From assembly GCA_963752345.1 (NCBI GenBank), contig CAVVYA010000011.1, positions 33,770 to 97,769 of the forward strand: a stretch of 64,000 nt of DNA. The letters are read 5' to 3'. This document shows, in pieces, positions 1 to 8,165 of the stretch. The notes under the pieces are model-generated. The model was given only the letters and a program-made list of their open reading frames with translations, searched no databases and was not told where the DNA came from. Every line of letters begins with the position of its first letter. Position 1 is the stretch's first letter. Made by a program: the position numbers and the translations under genes. This DNA is from CAVVYA01 sp963752345 (GTDB lineage Bacteria; Pseudomonadota; Alphaproteobacteria; SMXQ01).

Positions 1-241
1 ACTTGCGCACGATGTCGTAGAGCGTATGCGCCGGCGCGGTGGTGCCGCCCGGCGTCGCGACCTGCGCGTCGACGGTTTCGGCGATCGCCAGATCCATGTC
101 GGTCGCGGTCAGCTTGAGCTTACCCGACTGGGCCTCGAGCAGGACGTTGGACAGGATCGGAATGGTGTTGCGCCGTTCGACAACGCTCTGGACGTGGCCG
201 AGGGAGCGCAGCAGGGCGGCGCGTTCAATGGTGAGTTTCAT
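1..241 (-). CDS. dnaN: DNA polymerase III beta sliding clamp, N-terminal part (cut by window edge)
   Basis: Only the first 80 or so residues are present; the gene runs off the left edge. The product is the ring-shaped clamp that tethers DNA polymerase III to DNA. The reading frame opens MKLTIERAALLRSLGHVQSV and continues with the ERRNTIPILSNVLLEA segment, which is typical of domain 1 of alphaproteobacterial DnaN. It lies downstream of dnaA on the same strand, the usual dnaA-dnaN order. I see no strong ribosome binding site ahead of the ATG. The call rests on family recognition of the N-terminal domain and on context. Confidence 0.93.
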   Translation of the reverse strand, partial: MKLTIERAALLRSLGHVQSVVERRNTIPILSNVLLEAQSGKLKLTATDMDLAIAETVDAQVATPGGTTAPAHTLYDIVRK

Positions 242-671
242 GGCTCAGTGGATATCCAAAACCGGCGCTCGTTGGTGGTCGTCAAGCCGACCATTCTGTT
301 GCCCCATGGAGGGTTAACAAAGCCGGCGGACAGCCCGTCGAGGACCCCGGGTTCCCCATGGTCGGTCCACGGGCGAAAAGCGAGGCTTGACCGGGCGTTC
401 AGCCGGTCACGCAGTATAGCAGAAATGCTTGGTTTCCAAAGCCGATTCGCGTCTTTGCGGGGGCCCGATTCGGGCCCTTCCGCAGCCTCGGCGACGGCGC
501 CGAAAGCCGGCAAAAATGGCGCGCGAATCGGCAATGCCAGGAAGGTTAACAGGACGCCCCGCAGGACCGCGCGGAGGTGGCCGAAAAGGCCGTTTAAAAA
601 CAGCGGCAAAGAGGAGAACGGGCGGCAGGCGGCGCCGCAGGGTCCGCGCGGTCGGTGTCGAGCGGGGCGCC
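242..671. other. dnaA-dnaN intergenic region, no gene seen
   Basis: About 430 bases separate the dnaA stop from the dnaN start. It holds several short inverted repeats, including GGCC-GAAAA-GGCC near 581-593 followed by a T/A-rich run, and a perfect palindrome at 461-477. Three GANTC sites (possible CcrM methylation sites) lie within roughly 440-530. I could not find a convincing DnaA box; the nearest is a 7-of-9 match around 247-254. The dnaN promoter probably lies here, but I cannot place it. Confidence 0.6.
461..477. repeat. Perfect palindrome centred on a GANTC site
   Basis: GGGCCCGA (461-468) and TCGGGCCC (470-477) form 8-base perfect arms around one base. The centre reads GATTC, a GANTC site of the kind methylated by the alphaproteobacterial cell-cycle methyltransferase CcrM. 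It lies between dnaA and dnaN. It has no T-tract, so a classical terminator is unlikely. Confidence 0.6.
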
Positions 672-2126
672 TCAGCTCTCCAGCATCCGGCGCAGCAGCT
701 CGACGTCTTCCGAGAAGCTGGTGTCGGTCGCCCGCAACTCCTCGACCTTGCGCACCGCGTGCATGACGGTGGTGTGGTCGCGGCCGCCGAACTTGCGGCC
801 GATCTCCGGCAGGGAGCGCGAGGTGAGCTGCTTGGCGAGATACATGGCGACCTGGCGCGGCCGGGCGACGGCGCGGGCGCGCCGCGCCGAGCTCATGTCC
901 GAGATGCGGATGTTGAAATGCTCGGCCACGCGCTTCTGGATTTCCTCGATGGTGACCCGCCGGTCGTTGGCGCGCAGCAGGTCGTGCAGCACCTCCTGGG
1001 CGGTTTCCAGGCAGATCTCGCGGCCGACCAGGGTGGCATGGGCGACCACCCGGTTGAGCGCGCCTTCGAGCTCGCGCACGTTGGCGGTGATCTTGTGGGC
1101 GAGGAATTCCATCACCTTGGGTGGCACCCCGACGGACAGCCGCTCGGCCTTGGCCTGCAGGATGGAGAGCCGCAACTCGTAATCCGTCTGATGAATGTCG
1201 GCGACCAGGCCCCAGCCGAGACGGGAGCGCATGCGCTCCTCCATGCCCTCGAGGTCGGAGGGCGACTTGTCGGCCGAGATCACGATCTGCCGGTTCTGGT
1301 CGACCAGCGCGTTGAACGTGTGGAAGAATTCTTCCTGGGTCGAATCGCGGCCCGAGATGAATTGGACGTCGTCGATCATCAGCACGTCGACCGAGCGGAA
1401 CTGCTCCTTGAACGCCATGGTGTCGCGGAAGCGCAGCGCGCGGATGAACTGGTACATGAACTTTTCCGCCGACAGATAGATCACGCGGCGGGTCGGATGG
1501 CGCTCGCGGATCGCCCAGGCGATGGCGTGCATCAAATGGGTCTTGCCGAGGCCGACGCCGCCATAGAGGAACAGCGGATTGAACGGCACGGACTTCGCCT
1601 CGGCGCAGCGCCGGGCGGCGGCATAGGCGAATTCGTTCGACTTGCCGACCACGAAATTCTCGAAGGTGAAGCGCGGATCGAGCGGCGCGCTGATGTCGCG
1701 CTCCTCGCCGCCGGTGGTGCCGGCCGCGGCGCGGACCGCGCCGTCGACCGCCTTGACCATCGACGGCGTCGCCGCGTTGGCGGCGGCGCTCGCGGCATTG
1801 GCGGCGGTGCCCGCCATGACGGCCGATTGCGGCGGAGCGGGACGGTGCACCCGCACCACGACCGACCGCACGGTGGCATTCTCTTCGCCCCAGAACAGGC
1901 GGATACGGTCGAGATAATGGCGCTCTACCCAGTCGCGCATGAACCGCGTCGGCACACTGATGACGACCTCGCCATCCGCCGACTTGGCGAAGGTCAAAGG
2001 CTTGAGCCAGCTCTTGAATACCGCATCGCCATATTCCGCCCGCAGGCGGCCGAGGACGCGTTCCCATTGGGCGGTGGTCGGCGGGGTGCCGGGACTCGGC
2101 GTATCCTTGTGGAGTGGATCCATCAT
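672..2126 (-). CDS. dnaA: Chromosomal replication initiator DnaA
   Basis: This AAA+ ATPase binds the origin and opens DNA for replication. Domain I lies at about residues 15-95, followed by an Ala-rich linker (about 100-145). The ATPase core has Walker A GGVGLGKTHL (about 189-198) and Walker B VLMIDDVQF. The C-terminal DNA-binding domain carries the signature DHTTVMHAVR (about 450-459). The length, 484 residues, is normal. Two adjacent ATG codons (2126 and 2123) can start it. An in-frame extension to 2246 would overlap the rhodanese gene and is unconserved in character, so I reject it. The start is only 7 bases after the rhodanese stop, with AGGA about 12 bases upstream, so the two genes are probably co-transcribed. 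Confidence 0.97.
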   Translation of the reverse strand: MMDPLHKDTPSPGTPPTTAQWERVLGRLRAEYGDAVFKSWLKPLTFAKSADGEVVISVPTRFMRDWVERHYLDRIRLFWGEENATVRSVVVRVHRPAPPQSAVMAGTAANAASAAANAATPSMVKAVDGAVRAAAGTTGGEERDISAPLDPRFTFENFVVGKSNEFAYAAARRCAEAKSVPFNPLFLYGGVGLGKTHLMHAIAWAIRERHPTRRVIYLSAEKFMYQFIRALRFRDTMAFKEQFRSVDVLMIDDVQFISGRDSTQEEFFHTFNALVDQNRQIVISADKSPSDLEGMEERMRSRLGWGLVADIHQTDYELRLSILQAKAERLSVGVPPKVMEFLAHKITANVRELEGALNRVVAHATLVGREICLETAQEVLHDLLRANDRRVTIEEIQKRVAEHFNIRISDMSSARRARAVARPRQVAMYLAKQLTSRSLPEIGRKFGGRDHTTVMHAVRKVEELRATDTSFSEDVELLRRMLES

Positions 2127-2133
2127 GCGCACG

Positions 2134-2601
2134 TCAATCCTGGATCCAGGGCAGATCGGCGGCTTTCCAGCCGTCCTTGGCGCCGCGGTGCTTGTTGGCG
2201 TCGTGCGGGCCTTCGAAGCCGCCGCTGATGTTATAGGCGCGGCCATAGCCGGCCTGGGTCATCGCCAGGGCGGCCGCCTTGGAGCGCGCGCCGGAGCGGC
2301 AGAGGAAGAGAACCGGCGCGTCGGGCTTGGCCCCCGCGGCCTGGACCTGCTTGACGAATTCGCCGTTAACCTGCATCGACGGAAAGACCTGCCATGGAAT
2401 GAAGATAGCGCGCTTGCCGATCGGGCTGAGATCGGGAACGCCGACGAACACCCATTCAGGCTGGGTCCGCACATCGATGAGAACCGCGTCAGGATTTTGA
2501 GCGAGAATTTCCCACGCCTGCTTTGCAGTCGCGTCGCCGCCGTACCCTTGTCCTGCAACAACGGTCTCTTCCGCCGGAGATCGTGGTGAGCGTTCCGCCA
2601 T
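2134..2601 (-). CDS. Single-domain rhodanese-like sulfurtransferase
   Basis: This 155-residue protein has one rhodanese domain. The active-site loop CRSGARS begins at Cys101, and the family motif VLIDVRTQPEW is at about 40-50. Rhodaneses carry sulfur as a persulfide on this cysteine; the physiological acceptor cannot be read from the sequence. There is no signal peptide, so it is probably cytoplasmic. A strong ribosome binding site (GAGGGGGG) precedes the ATG. Its stop lies 7 bases before the dnaA start, so it probably leads the dnaA transcript. The C-terminus (GPHDANKHRGAKDGWK region) resembles a group of alphaproteobacterial rhodaneses that keep a Trp-rich tail. Confidence 0.9.
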   Translation of the reverse strand: MAERSPRSPAEETVVAGQGYGGDATAKQAWEILAQNPDAVLIDVRTQPEWVFVGVPDLSPIGKRAIFIPWQVFPSMQVNGEFVKQVQAAGAKPDAPVLFLCRSGARSKAAALAMTQAGYGRAYNISGGFEGPHDANKHRGAKDGWKAADLPWIQD

Positions 2602-2989
2602 AGCTGGCCCCCCTCAAACACCGCTGACTTTTTTGCCTTGCGGATCAACTCAACGCGTACTCACGCCAATGGCAACCAAGGGTAGTGAGTTCTGTCCTGT
2701 GCCGTGAGCGGATCCGCTTTCAGGGACCGAAACGTAATTTGATGATTGTCCGGCCAACGAAGAAATGACAATCGACGGATGACCGGCTGAAGGCAAACTG
2801 TAACTTCGGGCTGGGTCGCGTGCAACCTGATCGAATAGGGAACGGGGAAAATTTTTCGCGGGTGTCTCCCGTTTTCCCAATTGACTCGCAGAGCGATGTG
2901 AGTCCGAAAGCAGCCGTCGCATGCAGCGTATGCATGGCGCGCGAGGCGGCGAATGCCGCGTCGATAGTTGTAAATTTTTGCGACACCGT
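2602..2989. other. Intergenic region upstream of rhodanese-dnaA; no gene seen
   Basis: Nearly 390 bases, more A+T-rich than its surroundings, between the rhodanese start and the rpsT terminator. It must contain the promoter for the rhodanese-dnaA transcript, though I cannot assign -35/-10 boxes with confidence. It contains an inverted repeat GATTGTC/GACAATC (2744-2750 and 2767-2773) and a GANTC site near 2883. No good DnaA-box cluster was seen, so I do not call an origin. Confidence 0.5.
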
Positions 2990-3025
2990 AAAACGAAAAT
3001 GGGCGCCGCATAAACGGGCGCCCAT
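2990..3025 (-). terminator. Rho-independent terminator of rpsT
   Basis: On the minus strand a perfect 9-base stem, ATGGGCGCC / GGCGCCCAT (plus positions 3017-3025 and 2999-3007), has a 9-base loop. It is followed by a T-rich tail (ATTTTCGTTTT). It sits about 48 bases after the rpsT stop codon. Confidence 0.9.
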
Positions 3026-3072
3026 CTTGTCGTTCCGACTCGCGTCGGAACCATCCGAATGTCTCGGTTCGC

Positions 3073-3333
3073 TTACAGCGCTTTGATGCGCGCCGACAGG
3101 CGCGACAATTTCCGCGACACGGTGTTCTTATGCACGACGCCCTTGGTCGCGCCACGCATCAGCTCGGGTTGCGCGGCCTTGAACGCGGCGACGGCGTCGT
3201 CCTTCTTGCCGGAAGCGATCGCACTCTCGACCTGCTTGACGGCCGAACGAATACGCGTCGTGCGACTGTGGTTGATAGCGGCGCGCTTGGCGCTCTGGAC
3301 GGCCCGCTTTTTGGCGGACTTGATATTGGCCAT
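3073..3333 (-). CDS. rpsT: 30S ribosomal protein S20
   Basis: This 86-residue basic protein opens MANIKSAKKRAVQSAKRAA, the classic S20 start. S20 binds 16S rRNA and helps assemble the 30S subunit. The rest is a Lys/Arg- and Ala-rich helical protein ending SARIKAL. A ribosome binding site AAGGG precedes the ATG. It is a single-gene unit with its own terminator. rpsT beside dnaA is a recurrent alphaproteobacterial arrangement. Confidence 0.97.
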   Translation of the reverse strand: MANIKSAKKRAVQSAKRAAINHSRTTRIRSAVKQVESAIASGKKDDAVAAFKAAQPELMRGATKGVVHKNTVSRKLSRLSARIKAL

Positions 3334-3427
3334 GGTTCAGCCCTTGCTGCGTGACGATTTGCGCGTTGATGGGAAGCGCGCGGTTATAGCCCCATGAACG
3401 CCATCCGTCAATGGTGGCGTAAGCCCC

Positions 3428-4264
3428 TCAAGCCCTTGCGCTGCTTGGCTTTGCGTCACTTGGCCCCGGGCCGGCCCCGGCCCCCGCGGTTCCCTGGCCA
3501 TAGGCCGGCTTGCGCTTCTCCAGGAAGGCGGCCATGCCCTCCTTCTGATCGGGGGTCGCGAAGGCGGCGTGGAACAGCCGGCGCTCGAAGCGAACGCCTT
3601 CGGCGAGCGTGGTCTCGAACGCGCGGTTGACCGATTCCTTCACCAGCATGGCCGCGCTGCGCGATTGCTGCGCGATTTTTTGCGCGGCCTTCATCGTCTC
3701 CTCCATCAATTGCGCGGCGGGCACGACTCGGCTGACGAGACTCGCCCGCTCCGCTTCGGCGGCATCCATCATGCGACCGGTGAGACAGAGATCCATCGCC
3801 TTCGCCTTGCCGATCGCGCGCGTCAGGCGCTGGGTCGCGCCGGCGCCGGGCAGGATGCCGATGGTGACTTCCGGCTGACCGAACTTCGCCGTGTCGGACG
3901 CGATGATGAAGTCGCACATCATGGCGATTTCGCATCCGGCGCCGAGGGCGAAGCCGGAGACCGCGGCGATCACCGGCTTGCGGCATTGAGCGATGCGCTC
4001 CCAGTCGCGCGTGATGAAATCCTCGCCGTACATCTCGGCGAAGCTCTTGTCCTTCATCTCGCCGATGTCGGCGCCGGCCGAGAACGCCTTCTCCGATCCG
4101 GTGACGACGATGGCGCCGATCGCCGGATCGCGCTCGAACTCGTCGACCGCGCTCGCCAGTTCCCGCATCAGCAAGCTGTTGGCGGCGTTGAGTACTTGCG
4201 GACGGTTGAGCGTGATGAGGCCGACCGCCTCGCGGGTTTCGACGATGATGGTCTGATACGACAT
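3428..4264 (-). CDS. Enoyl-CoA hydratase / crotonase-family protein
   Basis: This crotonase-fold enzyme, 278 residues, likely hydrates trans-2-enoyl-CoA in fatty-acid beta-oxidation. The oxyanion-hole segments are visible: FSAGADIGEM near residue 62-71 and the second, GFALGAGCEIAMM, near 105-117. The general-base Glu equivalents fall in GQPEVTIGILPGAG. I chose the ATG at 4264 (MSYQTIIVETREAVG) because AGGA lies 7 bases upstream; a longer frame to 4348 adds an unconserved leader. The last 23 residues are a Gly/Ala/Pro-rich tail beyond the usual family end. Neighbours rpsT and mutM match other alphaproteobacteria. Confidence 0.9.
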   Translation of the reverse strand: MSYQTIIVETREAVGLITLNRPQVLNAANSLLMRELASAVDEFERDPAIGAIVVTGSEKAFSAGADIGEMKDKSFAEMYGEDFITRDWERIAQCRKPVIAAVSGFALGAGCEIAMMCDFIIASDTAKFGQPEVTIGILPGAGATQRLTRAIGKAKAMDLCLTGRMMDAAEAERASLVSRVVPAAQLMEETMKAAQKIAQQSRSAAMLVKESVNRAFETTLAEGVRFERRLFHAAFATPDQKEGMAAFLEKRKPAYGQGTAGAGAGPGPSDAKPSSARA

Positions 4265-4344
4265 GCTGGTTCCTATGCTGGACGACGGCGTTGCGAGACA
4301 GCCGAGACTGGCGCCCGGAACGGACACCCTAGGGGGCGCCGAAT

Positions 4345-4755
4345 TCAACGTTTCGGCGATAAGGCAAAACGCACGGTCAGCTTGTTGGCCGCGGCGGAGA
4401 AGTTGAGCAGCAGCTCCTCGCCCTCGCGCGCGAAGCGGTTGTTGCCCTCGCCCTTCCAGCCCAGTTGCGGCAGGGTCGTGGCATAGAACCTGGCGACCTC
4501 GGCCTGGCTCATGCGGCCCTCGGCGACCGCCTCGACGATGCGGCCCTCGGGCTTGTCGAAGCTGATCGCAAGGTCCTTGCGCTCGGCCAGGCCGGGCATC
4601 AGGGGCACGTCCTCCAAATTGCTGAGGAAGGTGGGCGGCGGGCTCGCGGCCGCTACGGCGGGCGCCGGGGCGGCGGCGCCGGCCAGCCAGACCGGCGCCA
4701 GGAGCCAGACAAGGAGGAAGAATCCGGGGCGTTTCGCGGCCTTCATGGGAGCCAT
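4345..4755 (-). CDS. Small secreted protein of unknown function
   Basis: About 136 residues, not recognised as a named family. The N-terminus (MAPMKAAKRPGFFLLVWLLA) has a basic start and a hydrophobic stretch followed by an Ala/Pro-rich region, which looks like a Sec signal peptide. The mature part has a charged middle segment (RMSQAEVARFYATTLPQLGW) and ends in beta-like residues; the pattern of a helix then W-K-G recalls periplasmic lipoprotein-like DUF families. It starts a few bases after the mutM stop, so it is probably co-transcribed with mutM. Alternative ATGs at 4758 and 4746 are possible. Confidence 0.6.
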   Translation of the reverse strand: MAPMKAAKRPGFFLLVWLLAPVWLAGAAAPAPAVAAASPPPTFLSNLEDVPLMPGLAERKDLAISFDKPEGRIVEAVAEGRMSQAEVARFYATTLPQLGWKGEGNNRFAREGEELLLNFSAAANKLTVRFALSPKR

Positions 4756-4759
4756 CATA

Positions 4760-5632
4760 TCAGCGTTGGTGCAGTGCACAATAAAATGTCGAGCGGCCCG
4801 ACTGGACCAGCCGGCGGATCACCGGGGCCGGCATCCGCGCGCCGTTGCGTGCCATGCCGTCCGGACCTTCACAGTGGCGGCAGGCGCCGCCTTCGCGGTC
4901 GTAGGCGGCGAAGCTGTGCTGGAAATAGCCGAGCTCGCCGGACGGCTGGATATGGTCGCGCAAGGTCGAGCCGCCGGCGGCGATCGCGGCGGTCAGCACC
5001 TGCTTGATGGCGGCCACCAGGCGGGCGGCGCGCGCGCCCTGCACCGTATGGGCCGAGCGCTTCGGCGAAATCCCGGCGTAATAGAGGCTTTCGCAGGCGT
5101 AGATATTGCCGATGCCGGCGACCACCCGCTGGTCGAGGATGGCGGCCTTGATCGGCGTCTTCTTGCCCTTGAGCGCCGCCGCCAGCCGCGCGCCGGTGAA
5201 ATCCTCGCCCAGCGGCTCGGGCCCCAGCCCCTTGATCAGAGGGTGCTCGGCCAGCTCGGCGCTCGAGCACAGCGTCATCAGGCCGAAGCGGCGGGCATCG
5301 GTGAAGCGCACCATGACGCCCTCCTCGGTCTCGAAGATCACATGGTCGTGGGGGCCGGCCGGCGGGTGATTATGGCCGGCGGGCAGGATTCCCATGCGGC
5401 CGGACATGCCGAGATGAATGAGCCAGACCTGATCGTCGTCGAGACGCGCCAGCATATACTTCGCGCGCCGCTCGAGCGCCATGACGCGGCGGCCCTCGAT
5501 CCGCGCCGGAAAGTTGTCGGGCAACGGAATGCGCAGGTCCGGGCGGCGCTGATCGAGCCGCGCGATGCGTTTACCCACCAGCACAGCCTCGAGGCCGCGG
5601 CGGACGGTTTCCACTTCAGGAAGTTCAGGCAT
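4760..5632 (-). CDS. mutM: Formamidopyrimidine-DNA glycosylase (Fpg/MutM)
   Basis: This bifunctional glycosylase/lyase removes 8-oxoguanine and formamidopyrimidines. It begins MPELPEVETVRRGLE, in which Pro1 (after Met removal) and the following Glu are catalytic. The helix-two-turn-helix segment includes VVAGIGNIYACESLY. The C-terminal zinc finger is unusual: C251 and C254 are present, but the last pair reads C285-A-L-H288, so His replaces the expected fourth Cys. The first and second pairs are also spaced wider than usual (insert around GPDGMARNGARM). Length 290 is normal. It is divergent from ubiE with only 46 bases between starts. Confidence 0.93.
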   Translation of the reverse strand: MPELPEVETVRRGLEAVLVGKRIARLDQRRPDLRIPLPDNFPARIEGRRVMALERRAKYMLARLDDDQVWLIHLGMSGRMGILPAGHNHPPAGPHDHVIFETEEGVMVRFTDARRFGLMTLCSSAELAEHPLIKGLGPEPLGEDFTGARLAAALKGKKTPIKAAILDQRVVAGIGNIYACESLYYAGISPKRSAHTVQGARAARLVAAIKQVLTAAIAAGGSTLRDHIQPSGELGYFQHSFAAYDREGGACRHCEGPDGMARNGARMPAPVIRRLVQSGRSTFYCALHQR

Positions 5633-5678
5633 GGCGCCTAAGGTAGCGCAGACCCGACCCTTCGGCTATCTTCGCCGC

Positions 5679-6479
5679 ATGACCCCCAGCCCCGCGAACG
5701 AGACCGCCGGCCCGCCGGACGACACGGTCGATTTCGGTTTCCGCCAAGTGCCCCGCGAGGCCAAGGCACCCCTCGTGCGCGGCATCTTCGAGCGGGTCGC
5801 CGGCCGCTACGATCTGATGAACGACCTGATGAGCGGCGGCATCCACCGGCTGTGGAAGGCGGCGATGATCGATTGGCTGGCGCCGCGCGCCCACTGGCGC
5901 ATGGTCGACGTCGCGGGCGGCACCGGCGACATCGCCTTCGGCATCCTCGGCGCCGTGGGCGGCCCGGCCGTGCTGCGCGCCAAGGGCGGCAGCCTGACTG
6001 TCGCGGACATCAATCAGGCCATGCTCGAAGTCGGCCGGCGGCGCGCCATCGAACGCCGCGCGGATCAGGCTGTGGATTTCGTCGCGGCCGATGCCGAAAA
6101 GCTGCCGATCGCCAACGCCTCGCTCGACGCCTATACGGCGGCCTTCGGGCTGCGCAACGTCACCGACCTCGACGCCGCGCTGGCAGAAGCCAGGCGCGTC
6201 CTGCGGCCCGGCGGGCGGTTCCTGTGCCTGGAGTTCTCCAAGCCGGCTCTGCCGCTGCTCGGGCCGCTCTATGACCACTATTCCTTCACCGTCCTGCCGT
6301 GGCTCGGCCGCTGGGTCGCGGGCGACGCCGACGCCTACCGCTACCTCGCCGAAAGCATCCGCCGCTTTCCCGATCAAGCCGCCTTCGCGCGCCGCATCGC
6401 GCAGGCCGGGTTCGACCAGGTGAAGGTGCGCAACCTGTCGGGCGGCATCGCCGCCCTTCACTCCGCCTGGCGGCTTTAG
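5679..6479 (+). CDS. ubiE: Ubiquinone/menaquinone biosynthesis C-methyltransferase UbiE
   Basis: This SAM-dependent enzyme C-methylates the quinone ring during ubiquinone synthesis. The SAM-binding motif VDVAGGTGDIAF is at about residues 76-87; the family signatures YDLMNDLMSGGIHRLWK (about 44-60) and FGLRNVTDL follow. Its length of 266 residues is normal for the family. The start was set at MTPSPANETA; an in-frame extension to 5565 would run into mutM on the other strand. It is followed after 7 bases by ubiB, a common pair, so the two probably form an operon. Confidence 0.95.
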   Translation: MTPSPANETAGPPDDTVDFGFRQVPREAKAPLVRGIFERVAGRYDLMNDLMSGGIHRLWKAAMIDWLAPRAHWRMVDVAGGTGDIAFGILGAVGGPAVLRAKGGSLTVADINQAMLEVGRRRAIERRADQAVDFVAADAEKLPIANASLDAYTAAFGLRNVTDLDAALAEARRVLRPGGRFLCLEFSKPALPLLGPLYDHYSFTVLPWLGRWVAGDADAYRYLAESIRRFPDQAAFARRIAQAGFDQVKVRNLSGGIAALHSAWRL

Positions 6480-6486
6480 CGGTTCC

Positions 6487-8058
6487 ATGCTGCGCGACCT
6501 TCGCAACCTCGGCCGCCTGATCGGCATTCTATGGACCCTGGCGCGCTTCGACGCGCTGTTCCCGCTCGACTATTTCCGCCTGCCGCCGCTTCTGGCCGGG
6601 CCTATCAAGCTGTTCGCGCGCATCGCCCGCCGGCCGTCGACATTGCGTCGCGGCGAACGGGTCGCGCTGGCGCTGCAGGAAATGGGACCGAGCTTCATCA
6701 AATTCGGCCAGTCTCTGGCGACGCGCGCCGATCTGGTGGGCGAGGAGATCGCCGCCGATCTCTCGCAATTGCAGGACCGCCTGCCGCCGTTCCCCGCCGT
6801 CGAAGCCAAGGCCACCATCGAAGCCGAGCTCGGCCGGCCGCTGATCGAGATTTTCGCCACCTTCGACGACGAGCCGGTCGCCGCCGCCTCGATCGCCCAG
6901 GTCCATTTCGCGACCGTCACGGGCGAGGACGGCGCTTTGCACGAGGTCGCGGTCAAGGTGCTGCGCCCCGGCATCGAACGGGCGCTGGCGCGCGATCTCG
7001 ACCTGTTCCTGTGGGCCGCCGAATGGCTGGTGCGCACGCAACCGTCGTTCCGCCGCCTCAAGCCGGTCGAAGCGGTCGGCACGTTCGCGCGCGTCATCGC
7101 CACCGAGATGGACCTGCGCATGGAGGCGGCGGCCGCGAGCGAATTCGGCGAAAACTTCACCGGCGATCCGACCTTCCATGTGCCGGCGGTGGACTGGCGC
7201 CGCACCGCGCGCCGCGTGCTCACGCTGGAGCGCATCAACGGCATCCGCATCGACGAGCGCGAGACGCTGATCGCCGCCGGTCACGACATCGACGCGGTGC
7301 TGGCGCGCGCCGCCTGCGGCTTCTTCAACCAGGTGTTCCGCGACGGCTTCTTCCATGCCGACCTGCATCCCGGCAATCTGTTCGTCGGCGCGGACGGCTC
7401 GGTGCAGGTGGTCGATTTCGGCATCATGGGACGGCTCGATCTCGAGACCCGGCGGTTCCTCGGCGAGATGCTGCTCGGCTTTCTTGAAGGCGATTACCGC
7501 CGGGTCGCCGATGTGCATTTTCGCGCCGGCTACGTGCCGGCGAGCGAATCGCTCGAGGATTTCATGCAGGCCTGCCGCGCCATCGGCGAGCCGATCCTCG
7601 GCCTGCCGTTGAACGAGATCTCGATCGGCCGTCTCCTCGGCCAGCTGTTCCAGGTCACCGAGCGCTTTCATATGGAGACGCAACCGCAGCTCCTGCTGCT
7701 GCAGAAGACCATGGTGGTGGCGGAAGGCGTCGGCCGGCGGCTCAACCCCTCGATCAACATGTGGCAGCTCGCCCGGCCTTTGATCGAGGACTGGGTGATC
7801 GCCAATCTCGGCCCCGCGGCGCGCGTGCGCGAAGGCGTCGAGGACCTGCTACGGGGACTGGAGCGGCTGCCGCGCACGCTGGCGAACCTGGAGCGCGCCA
7901 CAGCGAATCTGGCGGAGGGCGGTATCCGGCTGCACCCGGACAGTTTCGCCCGCTTCGACCCTGGCGCCGCGCGCGGTGGCGAGGGTTCGATGGCATGGGC
8001 CTTGTGGTCGATCGTGGCGTTGCTCGCGGCGCTCCTGATCCTGGCTTTTATACCTTAG
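6487..8058 (+). CDS. ubiB: UbiB / ABC1-ADCK atypical kinase, ubiquinone biosynthesis
   Basis: This 523-residue protein belongs to the UbiB family, atypical ATPases needed for ubiquinone synthesis. The KxGQ motif (FIKFGQSLATR) lies near residue 75. The Ala-rich loop AAASIAQVH is near 135, the catalytic HADLHPGN near 290 and the metal-binding VDFGIMG near 310. The C-terminus ends in a hydrophobic helix (about 500-521) that would anchor it in the inner membrane. It directly follows ubiE. The frame is intact throughout. Confidence 0.94.
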   Translation: MLRDLRNLGRLIGILWTLARFDALFPLDYFRLPPLLAGPIKLFARIARRPSTLRRGERVALALQEMGPSFIKFGQSLATRADLVGEEIAADLSQLQDRLPPFPAVEAKATIEAELGRPLIEIFATFDDEPVAAASIAQVHFATVTGEDGALHEVAVKVLRPGIERALARDLDLFLWAAEWLVRTQPSFRRLKPVEAVGTFARVIATEMDLRMEAAAASEFGENFTGDPTFHVPAVDWRRTARRVLTLERINGIRIDERETLIAAGHDIDAVLARAACGFFNQVFRDGFFHADLHPGNLFVGADGSVQVVDFGIMGRLDLETRRFLGEMLLGFLEGDYRRVADVHFRAGYVPASESLEDFMQACRAIGEPILGLPLNEISIGRLLGQLFQVTERFHMETQPQLLLLQKTMVVAEGVGRRLNPSINMWQLARPLIEDWVIANLGPAARVREGVEDLLRGLERLPRTLANLERATANLAEGGIRLHPDSFARFDPGAARGGEGSMAWALWSIVALLAALLILAFIP

Positions 8059-8165
8059 TAACGACTGCGTTTTTTTCGCCCGCGGTTCTGTCCTTGCACG
8101 GCGCGGCCGGGATGATTATGTTTAATAACAATTTTCCATCGTAGTTTTACCTGGGTATTACCACC

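Noticed and set aside
247..2989. Origin of replication with DnaA boxes near dnaA
   Set aside because: Only weak 7-of-9 matches (for example around 247-254), no clusters of TTATCCACA in either gap.
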